DNA of 64,000 nucleotides from positions 23,619,979-23,683,978 of the forward strand of contig CM049321.1 in assembly GCA_026874595.1 (NCBI GenBank), read 5' to 3'. The stretch is from Sipunculus nudus (lineage: Eukaryota; Annelida; Sipuncula; Golfingiida; Sipunculidae). Under the pieces are notes generated by a model. The model searched no databases, was not told the DNA's origin, and saw only the letters and a program-made list of their open reading frames with translations. Shown one piece after another: positions 35,776-45,818 of the stretch (position 1 is its first letter; each line of letters starts with the position of its first letter). Made by a program: the position numbers and the translations under genes.

Positions 35776-36129
35776 TAAATAGGCAAGATAGCTAATTTGT
35801 AACCAAAGAAACATCTTGTTGTTGGTAAGGCTGTAGGTTTGGGAAAAGGGAAGGAGAACTGACAATGAAGCTATTAAGAAAGTTGTCTAAATATTAAATT
35901 AAAACAATTACTGTACAGTGTGTTAAACCAATTAGAAAGTTTCTAGAAAAAATTATCTGAGACATATTTATTTACCATTATAAGAAAATTAACAGACATG
36001 AAACAATACACCCTACTACTGTATGATACATAAAGAGTGTTGTCAATGCTAAATTTGTATGCCCGAGTATAACCCAAACATTAACATATCATATAGTTTT
36101 AGACGAGATACAGTAAATGCATGACTATC

Positions 36130-36275
36130 TCAATTAAGCCACCACCTCAAAATAACAACCACTCTTTAACAATCCCAATTCTCTTTTGCTCATTATATCA
36201 AATCTTGCCTACACAACCACCTTGAAATTGCTACCACTTTATTGAGGTTCATTATTTTGAGGTTTCATTGTATAA
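36130..36275. mobile_element. MITE-like repeat with ACCACCTC words
   Basis: CACCACCTCAAAATAACAACC and later ACAACCACCTTGAAATTGC, TTATTGAGGTTC and TTTGAGGTTTCA. Similar to the better preserved copy at 57261-57335. Confidence 0.5.
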
Positions 36276-36287
36276 TCAATAATATAC

Positions 36288-36529
36288 CTGATGTGATGTA
36301 GGTCGTCTGGCTGCCTGTCGTTACAAATTGCAAGACGACACAGCACCAGCTGAACTGCCCTCATATAAGAAGTATACGTGCTGTCCATGACATGTTTATT
36401 CATTTCCTGTTTGATATATTCTAACAATCTCTTGACATCTGAAGGCTGACACAAACTAATGACATTCTGTCTTGCTACCACGGTGGATACTTGATTCCAA
36501 ACTCTCGAGTTCCATAACAGCTCAATTTT
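36288..36529 (-). CDS. exon 3: recombinase-like core, box I region
   Basis: Residues 920-999, plus two bases of 1000. Acceptor ATTTGCAG|AAAATTG, donor ATCAG|GTATAT. It contains LLWNSRVWNQVSTVVARQ and RAVQLVLCRLAI followed by NDRQPDDL. The last motif lies where tyrosine recombinases carry the box I arginine (as in TGLR..EL); here the aligned position is Gln 992, so the arginine looks lost. This alignment is mine, made by eye. Confidence 0.8.
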
Positions 36530-37252
36530 CTGCAAATGCATAAAATGAATTTCAAGGTAAAGAAAAAGAAATTCAATGAAAAAGAAGACTCCATATTAAA
36601 TGGTCTATGTCTGTGGGCAATTTCTAATCTGGCAAGCAAACCATACTAATAAATATGTTAAAAGTGTGTTTACAACTTTACTTGAAAAATACTTGGGGGG
36701 GGGGGTCCTCAATAAAATTTGATTATTTTTGCTCTTTATTTTGATTTTTGATTCACTCATTGTAAACAATCATTATATTGAGTCTGAGATGGATATATCT
36801 GCTAACAGTTTTCTTCCAAGATCATGCTGATATGAGCCTTATACTTTACCACAAACTTAACCAAACATTGGCACCTAGTAAGACTTAAATTTCTCTTCCA
36901 TTCAATCACTGACACTGAATGTGGTATCTAAGGTAATTTTGTTTGTTAAATTATAGTGCTTAAAATATTGTGTATATTGTTTATCATTACTTCTATAGGA
37001 ACCAGAGTTTAAAAAGATATGAAAATGACTGTACACTTGATAACTCACTGACATCAATGAATTATTGCATGCCGGATTTGATTACTGATTAATGGCTCAT
37101 TTTGATTCAATTGTCAATTTGATTTAAATATTCTTTGTATTGTTACACCAATACTTTCAATATCACTGAGAATGGCTTTTATTATATACATAAAGATAGC
37201 ACTTCTTACACCTTGTATATTTTACAATGACAAAGTAAAATGAATAACAAGG

Positions 37253-38465
37253 GACCCATGGGTCACTGTGCTCAGCTGAAGTTGACCTTGAAGGTAAAAA
37301 TCTAAAATAATATCAAATGGAGATAAAGTGTAAGAGGAAGAGGTAATAAAGGCCATGGTTGGTTTATATGATTGGTTTGTATTGATGAGCAAGAAATTGT
37401 TGCAAATAATATTTTGTGACCAGACCATGTGTTTCCTAATGTTGAAACTGAAGCATGTGAGCAGTTTGTGAACAAATAATCTGTACTATTACCATGATCA
37501 TTAGTTGGCTTTTTGATGACTGTTGACATTTCAGTAGTTTACACATTTGTTCAAATGAATATGTTTTGTATAATATATGTTATTAAATATATATGTGTTT
37601 TTTTATGAAATGTATACAGTTGAAATATAATTAATTAACAACATAAAACAGGGCAAACAAAGCCTGATCTCAAATTCTGCTGAGGCAGGAAAATAATGAA
37701 CAAATGTTTGTATTAAATCCTCATTTTTTATCACATCATTTTTTTTAAATTTAAGTTTATATTTCTATACATTTCCAATATAACATATATATCTGAATAT
37801 AAAAGTTGATTCATAATTCTCAATTGCATCATCATAAATCTCAATCTTGTCAAATTACACCACATCATGTATACAATCGTTTATTTATTTTTTACCACAA
37901 AAATATATCTTTTTAAATCTGCAAAACAATAATTATCTAAAAATAATACTTGATTTAGATTTCACAATTTTTAATTGTGTCTTTATTTATCCATAATGTG
38001 CTTCATATTTTATAAATTTAAGCATACTGATGGGTTCAATTATATCTGTTAAAATCATTTAAAAGAAAATTGATTTCTTTAAAAATGCTTTATTACACAA
38101 CATTGCATCTTCAGGATTACACCTTGAATTACTTTTTCAAGGAAAATTTTTGCATATTGGAGTGGAAACAGCATTACATTTAAGGAGATACAGTGAAAAC
38201 AATAACAAATACTGCATAACACTTTGTGGGTTTGGTTTGCGGGGGGGGGGGGTGATTGGGGTGGTGATATGAGAATAACTGTACATCGCAAATACCCAGT
38301 TTTCAGCTTGGTAGGAGATCTTGAGAACATCTAACATTATGCTGAATTTTGAATTCCTAGGTCTTACGGTTTCAAAACTTGCCACATCTACGGACGGACT
38401 GACGGCAAGACAACGGACAATGGACCACGACTATAGCTCAGATGACTTATAAGTCAGCTGAGCTA
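37253..38465 (+). mobile_element. family-A element (A3) in intron 2
   Basis: GACCCATGGGTC at 37253-37264 then ACTGTGCTCAGCTGA; ends GACGGACTGACGGCAAGACA and a 32-bp hairpin at 38434-38465 (TAGCTCAGATGACTTA / TAAGTCAGCTGAGCTA). Its 3' end lies only 33 bases from the exon 2 donor. Confidence 0.75.
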
Positions 38466-38498
38466 AAAAATCTCATGAAGGTTTACACTAAGCATTAC

Positions 38499-39829
38499 CT
38501 GACAAAGTTCCCTTGCTGCTAATTCATTCTGTGAACTGGCGGCAGCTAGTGTTTGTTTTAATTCCAGAGCTTTCAAGATATCTTCTTTTAGCGTCTTTGT
38601 GGTAGTTGGTGAGGGACCAGTTGAACCTTCATCAAGGTTTTCTTCCCTTATGGCAAATTGTACCAATAAGTCAAAATTATCCGGGATGAGAATGCTTGAC
38701 AATGTCTCATTGGGTCCAAGCTTGCTTCGTGCGTAACTTACCAGCATCGCCAAACGATGAATTCTATCACGTGCATATTTGATATGACCCGTTTCATTAC
38801 CCCAATTGGAACCTGCGCGGTACATACCAAGCTCCATTAAAAGATGGTCACCGATAACTATTTTACCAATGGATTTTTCAATGGCATCAAACAACTTAGA
38901 TGTAGCTTCTATAAAATCTTCCTTAAGTTCACTTTTAACACGGATACCCCCTCTCCCATAAAAACTCGCACTTGTGATGCAATGTTTTTGGTGTTCGGCA
39001 AGATTTGCTTTAGTGTGAAGCCAAAGATGACAGTCCTCGCATTGGTAAAAACTACTAGTTCTAAAACCCCTTAGAGCTTGACTTCTTCTTGCAATATATA
39101 AAACACCCGTACCTTTCTCTATCACAGACTTGTTATGCTTGGCATCACCCTTTTGCCTTAACATCGTTAATCTATAGTTAATGCTTCTTTCAATATCAGA
39201 TATTTCTTTAGCATCGGTCAGTTCCTTCTTTGCCTCTTCTAAGTTAAGAATTTCTCCAACTGCTTTTTCACTTTTATGTGTTTTTATATGCTTTGCAAAA
39301 TTTGTCACATTTTTTCCACAGTAGATGCATTCATGCACTAAATTTTTTATTCGCAATCGCACCTTTGCTTTCCCTTTTATACTATGACTTGATTTTTTCA
39401 GTTTTAATATTTTAAACTTGCCAGTTTCATCATAGTAATAATTCTCATCTTCAAGTAAACCATGAGCACTCCTAGTGTCCCCTCTGTTCCTGTCTTTTGG
39501 AATTTGTTGGCTACTTTCACTGTCCATGTGGTTATCTTCATGAATTTGTTGACAACTTTCAGTGTCACCTCTGCTTTCATTTTCAATAGTTTGTAGGCGA
39601 CTCCCAGTGTCATCTTGGTTGACATCTTCACCACTTTGTTGGCATGTCTCATTGTTTTTTAACCTGTCAGGTGAAGTATTTTTAGGGTTTATATTGAGCT
39701 CAGCTGATTCAACAAGATCATTGGCAGGAACAATTTCAGATAAAAATGGATCCCTTCCATTATTCTGCTCTGCTGCTCTGTGGTCACTGGACAGTCCTTC
39801 TGTCTGGCAGTCTGTGGATGATTGTCCAG
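38499..39829 (-). CDS. exon 2: acidic linker, two more zinc fingers, N-terminal recombinase-like part
   Basis: Residues 476 (split) to 919. The acceptor is TTTGCATTTCAG at 39830; the donor CAG|GTAATG follows 38499. The first 130 residues are acidic and carry imperfect repeats around TESCQQIHED, SESSQQIPKD and RGDTRS. A C2H2 finger (CIYCGKNVTN, residues about 643-660) and a C2HC finger (CEDCHLWLHTKANLAEHQKH then C, about 739-759) follow. GTGVLYIARRSQ between them and the stretch IKYARDRIHRLAMLVSYAR after them fit, as I recall, an uncharacterised animal family with a tyrosine-recombinase-like C-terminal half. An ATG at 39869 inside the intron could start a separate shorter protein. Confidence 0.8.
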
Positions 39830-41258
39830 CTGAAATGCAAATATAAATGCATGTAACAGATCTCACCATTAACTTTTGAAAGTACTGCAGCTTTTACATG
39901 CCCTATACATGAATTTTTACTTGCTCTACAAAAATAAATGCTTGTATTTAAGAACACAAACATCTTTATTTCATGCATTTGGTTAAGGGTTATGTTGGAC
40001 CTTATTGCCCAGTGTAAGCAGTAGGAGGTGACTTTTAGTTGCCCTGGACAAGCAGCTAACTGTCAATGTCAAGCCCTGATGTAGCTAAAAAATAAACCAG
40101 AGTAGGTTTATTTGTGCCATTGCCAAAGTGAATATGTCTCCCCTCCCCAAAAAATAAACACTACTTCAAAAGTTGTAGAAACAGAAATTGTATACATGTA
40201 CATGTATTTACATCCACCAATCTGAACTTAAAGATCAAGGCCAAGATCACAAGTTTAAAACTCCATGGATTTCAATATCTCCCAATATATCAATTTTGAT
40301 AAAAAAAAAACTAAACAATACTTCAACAGTTATGGAGTATACAACATTTTTTTCTTTTTTAGCTGATTTGACCTAGAAGATCAAGGTCTTTAGTTTTTTA
40401 AACTCATTTGAGAACTTCAAGGACAAAGTACCGGTAAGCAGTTTTCTGAACTTGGTTGAAACCACTTTGTATCAAGTTTTGAGATAAAACATGTGCAATA
40501 CTTACGGGGTTCAACAATTTTTTTCTGCTTATTTTACTTTAAAGATGAAGGTAATTCCACTGTTTTGGAAACCTTTCTGAGATAATGGTAGAAATATTTC
40601 ACAAATCAATTTTCATGAAAAAATATTGAGCAGTTCTAAAGTTATTGTGTTAATAAAACAATTTATATTGGCTGATCAATTTGACCTTAAAGATTAAGAT
40701 AAAGGTCAGTAATATTCAAACCCTTTTTAACATGGTTGAAATAACTTGTGCGTACAATTTGATGAAAAAAAACTACTTCAAAAGTTATGGGGTTCACCAG
40801 TATTTTCATAATGGCTTATTTGACCTTGATAATGAAGGTCAGGGCCATTGGTTTTCAAACTCATCTGAGATATTGGAAGAAATAATTTACATATCAAATT
40901 TCATGAAGAAAAATATGGAGTGGTTCAAATATTAATCACACAGATGATGTTGCTGCTTTAAGTCATATTCAAAACTAAAATTAAAATTGTGAAAAAATGA
41001 AAACCAAGTAAATCAAATTTGGGAAGGAAAGAATATAGAAAAAAAAATTATTGCCAAAGTTTTTGTCACCTAGCTTTATTATCTTGTGTCTGTCACTAAG
41101 TATCTGATAACATTACTTGTCTGATAACATAGCAGAAGCTGATAGTTTCACTAAAATTTGCTGAATTGGTCAAATTTAATGGTTCCTCTACACAGCAAGT
41201 CTTTTCAAGAAGGGTAAGAATCTGTAAAAGAGAGGGATAGATTTCCCAGATCACTTAC
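39830..41258 (-). other. intron 1 of the fusion gene, with degenerate tandem repeats
   Basis: From about 40200 to 40940 it carries four or five diverged blocks of roughly 150 bp, each with a TTGACCT...AAGATCAAGGTCA part, a CAAACTCATCTGAGA-like part and an AAAGTTAT part. They resemble the core of family-A-type elements, but no terminal hairpin is visible. Confidence 0.55.
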
Positions 41259-42684
41259 ATTTCAAAGGTTCCTCCCGTGCATGAATTTTGTTGTGTACAC
41301 ATAGACCAGAGGTACTAGCAAAACATTTACCACAATGTCTACATTTGAATGGTCTCTCTCCAGTATGTGTCCTGATATGTGTCTGTAGTGTTCTCCTAAG
41401 AGAGAAACATTTTCCACAGTATTCACATTTGAATGGTTTTCCAAGAGAGTGAGTGCTGTTTTGAGTATTTAAATTGGATGCACCAGAGCAGTGGCTGTCA
41501 TGTTTCTCTCCAGTGGATGCCCCCAAGTGATCTAGCAGGGTGCATTTTTGATTGAAACCCTTTCCGCAGTGTTCACATTTGTATGGTTTTTCTCCAGTAA
41601 CATGTGTCACAATATGAGCTTGAAGGTCACTGTCTTGGAAAAACCCTTTTCCACATCGAGTACAAATAAATGGTTTTCCAGTATGCACCCTCATGTGATC
41701 ACTCAGGCTACTCTTCCTGGAGTAACTTTTGTCACAATGTTCACACTTAAATGGTTTTTCACCAGTATGTTTCCTTATATGATCTTGCAGGTTACTCTTT
41801 TGTGAGTAACTCTTCCCACACAGATCACATTTGAAAGGTTTTTCTCCAGTATGTAACCTGCGGTGCACTGCAAGATTGGATGAGTTTGGGAAACCTTTTC
41901 CACAAAATTCACATTTGAATGGCTTCTCGCCTGTATGACTTCTGTCATGCAAAGCAAGACTGTAATTATGGGAGAACCCCTTACCACATTTTTCACATAT
42001 AAAAGGTTTCTCTCCTGTGTGGGTTTTGATGTGTTTACCAAGATCAGAGCGATTAGGGAAGCTTTTACCACAATGTTCACACTTGAAAGATTTCTCTGTG
42101 ACTTTTCTCTTGGTATAATTTTTCATGTCAAAATCTTCTATGTCACTTGGGTCAATATCTTTATCATTTCCACCATCACCCTTTGCGTGAACTTTTAAAT
42201 GCTCAATCACTGCCTTTTCTTCCATGAAACATTTTACACAGATGTTACACTCAAAAACATACATTGTAGAGACACTGGGCATTACAGTCTGTCCTTTGGT
42301 GGCTGCTTCTTCAGATTCAGACTTCATCAGATGAGGACCTGGTTTTTCCTCTGGAATCTCTGTGGCAACATGTATTGTAATGCCTTCCATTTCCTTTTGC
42401 TCAGGCAGAATATTATATCCATGTTTGTTGAAGTGTAAAGAGTTCAGTGAGCTTTCAGCTCCACTTACACTGTCCCCAGTGCTGCTACTTGGTTTGTTGT
42501 AGATATCATTTTCAGTATCAGACTCATCTGATGAAGCAGAGTTACTTTCATTAACTTGTTTCTCTTCCTCATCACTTGGTGGGTTCAATACATCAGGTTC
42601 TGAGCTATGGTTATGGTACTCCTCATCTGGTTCTGGTTTAATATACAGCTCCATCTCATGTGTTGCAGGTCCTGGAGAATCCAT
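41259..42684 (-). CDS. exon 1: acidic N-terminus and C2H2 array
   Basis: Residues 1-475 of the model. The start is the ATG at 42684 (context TAGAGATGG), 16 bases after an acceptor ending CTGTAG at 42701; a TTG 12 bases further upstream is not needed. Residues 1-140 are acidic (ELYIKPEPDEEY). A lone finger (FECNICVKCF) comes first, then nine fingers joined mostly by TGEKP linkers. One (YKCEHCGKGFNQKCTLLDHL) lacks its last His and is followed by a long irregular linker. The N-terminus and lone finger match ZNF-A at 3643-5598. The reading frame seems to stop at TGA 41251-41253, but that stop lies within a consensus donor, AAAT|GTAAGTGA, so splicing at 41259 in phase 1 is likely. An unspliced form would be a plain zinc-finger protein. 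Confidence 0.85.
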
Positions 42685-42984
42685 CTCTACCACCAACAGC
42701 CTACAGCAAAAAGCAAGAGAGCAAAGTAAAGCATTCAGAATTGAATCTTTATTTAGGGTATTACGGTGGAACCTGCCTGAAAGACCACCTGCCTATAAAG
42801 TCTTATAAGACCATCCTTGGGAGAACCAAAAGCATTCACATTGGTTAAAACTGACCTGTCTTATAAGACCCGGAGATATCAATATCTTAATCCTCCTGCA
42901 TATTTCTGCTTGAAATCTAACCAACATGCACCTCAGCCTTTACCTAATTACAGATATAATGTCAATATTGCAACTTAAGTATTT

Positions 42985-43245
42985 AAATACCACGATATGA
43001 TACAAAACACTGCCGGAGGTGACCAAGAGATCTGGCAGTTGCCATTTTGCCCAGAAGAGTTTGTCGAACTGCCGGAGAGATCTGGCTGGAGATCAGAACA
43101 TGACCAGGAAATATCATTATTCTCTTACCCTGGAGGGTTGGCAAGTTTCTGCCATTGCCATTTCTGCAGTTGGTTTCTGCCCATCAACTGCCATTGACAT
43201 TTCTGCCTTTGTTTCTGCCATAAGGGCAGAAATACCCTGAAAACT
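42985..43245 (+). repeat. short imperfect TTTCTGCC repeats
   Basis: TTTCTGCCATTGCCATTTCTGC and close variants recur at irregular spacing, with GATCTGGC words before them. Low-complexity, no frame of interest. Confidence 0.5.
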
Positions 43246-44978
43246 GTGATATATTAAATATATAATAGCTAACCAATTAAAATATGATACAGCAAATACA
43301 GCAGTAATATAACAATGATGAAAATCAAAATGTAAACTTGTGACAGAATATATTAATAATTACTGGAGGGTCTGGGAACTCCCTGAAGAAGGCCTGTGAA
43401 ACTTATATTTAAACTATAGGAAGAATTGGTGGGGGAGGGGCTGACTGATCACTCAGTCAGAAATAAGCTAAACTTGAATTAGGTACCTGCACCAAAAGTC
43501 AGAGGCTCTGTTAGCATTATCATAGTCAGTATTATGTCATGCATGAAAGAGCACATGATCTTTCAGCATCACTCTCACCAATAGTAACGAGTAACTCAGG
43601 CTTCCCCACCCTATCCCCTTAGATGCCAATCTTAGGAGAGCACTGCTGGAGCTAGACTCTATTACATCATTTCAGGTACCACTGACACTTGAATGACTAT
43701 GTTGACAAGTTAATGCATATCAGCAAACCTAATGGGTTGTGGAACTCATATGTAATGCATGTTGAAATATTAGACATAAGTAACAAAAATTATGAAAAAT
43801 ATTGACATCTATGTGTGAAATTCCTATCTCCTGCCAAATACCTCTGACTTTCAGTCACACCCCACATGCTATAATGGCACATTATACCTGGCATTGGTGT
43901 TTCAGCACAACTGTTAAGAATGATACATGCAATATATTGGTTAAATTCATTCAGACTAATTAGGCAACATCTTTTCACATTCACCCTGCTGTAAATGTGT
44001 CATGTGACTGTTATTTCAGTGTATTTTCTGTATTGCTTCAGTGTATTTTGGTGTCAGCCTTTTGGTCTTTTGAGTCTACCTCTCCCTGGCTTAGTTTGTG
44101 TTAGCCTGTCATGTACGGATTCCATCGATTCATCTGTGATAATAATTGTTCACTATATGTCGGGGTAGTGGCTATCCGCAAGGCTGTTGTGCGGATAAGC
44201 TTTCTTATCTGCATGAGAGCTGTGTGTTCTCAAATATGTCATACCCTAAATATATTTTAATTTTTCATAATATAATTACTTCAAGTATCAGAGAAATGGT
44301 AATTTTTTGGAAACTGATACAAAACAAAACTCATTAACAGATATAAACATACCACCAGATTGGTAAAGAAACTTGCTATGACAGCTGGCGAAGGGACATT
44401 CCTGTTTTTGGCCTGGCCCAGACTTTTCCAGTTTTATGCACTGATTGTGTCAAACTTGTAAGAATTAAGTTTATGTAAATCACCCAGCATCTACAACTTT
44501 TCAATATATCTGTCGTGCTGAGGTGTCTACTACCAGCCATATTGTAAGCAGTGGTTAGGTTTTATATTATAAAATGAGAGGCTGTCGTGTAGACTGTACT
44601 TCTTATCTGCATGGCGGTTGTGCCGATATCCTCAGCCATATGTCAGCACGGAGCGACTAAAGAAATAAGTGCCTTTGGGAAATGGTCTTAGTCAAGGAAA
44701 ATGTTCTAGGTGTGTATGCCTAGTATTTCATAAGTGGTTTCATCTGTTATTTGTATGTCTGTTGTGTCTCCATCTGGTGGCAAACCTGTAATGAGAAATT
44801 CATGATTTATAAGTACACATAAGATGCAATTGTGAAGCTCTAGACTGGGTCTGGAAGCAGCAACCGTGTGATAACAAGTCCAATGTGCTACCAATGCGCC
44901 ATAGAAGATGAGTTGGAAACAAGGGTTTGAATGGGGATATTTAAATCTACTCTTGAGAATTGGTAGTAGTTGTTAAAA

Positions 44979-45062
44979 TGAGGGTTAATTTTTGTTGAGT
45001 GCATGTGTCGTCCGAGCTCTTTGTGCCCGGACGTCGAAAAAGCTTAAAAAAATTAACCCTCA
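44979..45062. repeat. 84-bp hairpin
   Basis: TGAGGGTTAATTTTT at 44979-44993 faces AAAAATTAACCCTCA at 45048-45062, with an inner CGTCCG/CGGACG pair. Looks like a miniature foldback. Confidence 0.75.
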
Positions 45063-45499
45063 GCTGTTTGTTAACTGCCTGCCACTAAAGCGTACTCGGT
45101 CTCAGGACAAGGTGGAGTCACTGGTTTATTTGTAAACCCTAACCCTTGAAATACACCAAATATACGTAGGATAGCCATGATACGTGTGCATACAATTGAC
45201 CTATCAATGAACTCTATGTGACCTTAATCCCATATTCATTCACTGAATAATCACTGGACTAACAAGCAACCTATCAGGTGACCTTAAACATTGTAAAGCG
45301 GCAATCATCTGACTAAATTTTGCATAATTTGACAGAGCTTTGTCAAACAAAACATGTGGTCTGTAAATTACTGCCAGTACCCATGTCAGCTTGTTTTCCG
45401 GGATATTTTTTTTTATACAAAGTAGACGGCATAAAAAGTTCTAGGCTATATGTTGCAGGAGCCATTCTTCCTACTACCGAGTGAATAAAAATGTCCTAC

Positions 45500-45600
45500 C
45501 TGGCAAGTATTTCATATGAGGCAAAAAATGCTAAATACTGCAAGACAGAACCTAGTAATGAGTGCGATATAGTAAACAATGGTCAGGCGATACCAGTTGA
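45500..45600 (-). other. possible 5' leader exon of the fusion gene
   Basis: On the minus strand a donor TTGCCAG|GTAGGA lies at 45500/45499, downstream of the CRE pair. A non-coding first exon ending here would supply the leader needed by the acceptor at 42701. Inference only. Confidence 0.2.
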
Positions 45601-45648
45601 TGACGTCAGTCAATACAACTTCATGCATAATCAACCTTTGTGACGTCA
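45601..45648. promoter_or_regulatory. paired CRE palindromes
   Basis: TGACGTCA occurs at 45601-45608 and again at 45641-45648, exactly 40 bp apart. This is the consensus CREB/ATF site. They lie between a candidate minus-strand leader exon and a plus-strand ATG at 45678. Confidence 0.5.
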
Positions 45649-45677
45649 TTATTATGTTGTAAGCAGCACTCAATACC

Positions 45678-45818
45678 ATGGGCATGGAAGACCTGTGGAG
45701 GAGCGTTAAGGGGGCTCATTATGACAACCCGTTGAAAGGGTGGAGCATTTGGGCTGTGGTGGATAGGCCAATTGCCTTGAGGGCGCAACACAACATATGT
45801 GAACTAGAATACGGGTAG
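45678..45818 (+). CDS. possible first exon of an unknown plus-strand gene
   Basis: ATG in a strong context (ACCATGG) 30 bases after the second CRE. The frame reads MGMEDLWRSVKGAHYDNPLK then GWSIWAVVDRPIAL and is open to a stop at about 45816, which lies inside the family-B element. A splice donor is needed before that; GCTGTG|GTGGAT is one weak choice. I do not recognise the protein. It may be chance. Confidence 0.2.
   Translation: MGMEDLWRSVKGAHYDNPLKGWSIWAVVDRPIALRAQHNICELEYG

Larger units (their letters stand above)
21929..42700 (-). other. gene model: zinc-finger / recombinase-like / SANT fusion gene (10 exons)
   Basis: Minus-strand exons 42700-41259, 39829-38499, 36529-36288, 35640-35399, 34693-34578, 32961-32766, 31907-31854, 29963-29919, 25907-25857 and 22098-21929. 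Every border is GT/AG and the codon phases agree across all nine introns (1,0,2,1,0,1,1,1,1). The coding sequence from the ATG at 42684 is 3,873 nt, or 1,290 residues. Domain order: acidic N-terminus, ten C2H2 fingers, acidic linker, one C2H2 and one C2HC finger, a helical region resembling the core and catalytic halves of a tyrosine recombinase, a PPPSKKARK basic patch, and a tryptophan-containing SANT/Myb-like C-terminus. The later exons match, from memory, an uncharacterised metazoan family. The join between exon 1 and exon 2 rests on phase and splice sites only. Confidence 0.7.
42701..45499. other. region upstream of the fusion gene's coding start
   Basis: Probably the first intron of the minus-strand gene. 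It holds a short TTTCTGCC-rich repeat patch (about 42985-43245), a hairpin at 44979-45062 and AT-rich unique sequence. At 42765-42870 there are AACCTGCCTGAAAGACCACC and TCTTATAAGACC words like the MITE family at 52905. No coding exon was found. Confidence 0.45.

Noticed and set aside
39829-39869. Independent gene start at the ATG at 39869
   Set aside because: The 40 bases between this ATG and 39829 end in a strong acceptor (TTTGCATTTCAG), so they look intronic; kept only as an alternative.
41775-42198. Additional frames across the zinc-finger exon
   Set aside because: Shadows of the C2H2 array in other frames, kept open by its repeated codons.
42685-42696. Start of the second zinc-finger protein at 42696
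   Set aside because: The codon there is TTG; the first ATG is at 42684, in good context.
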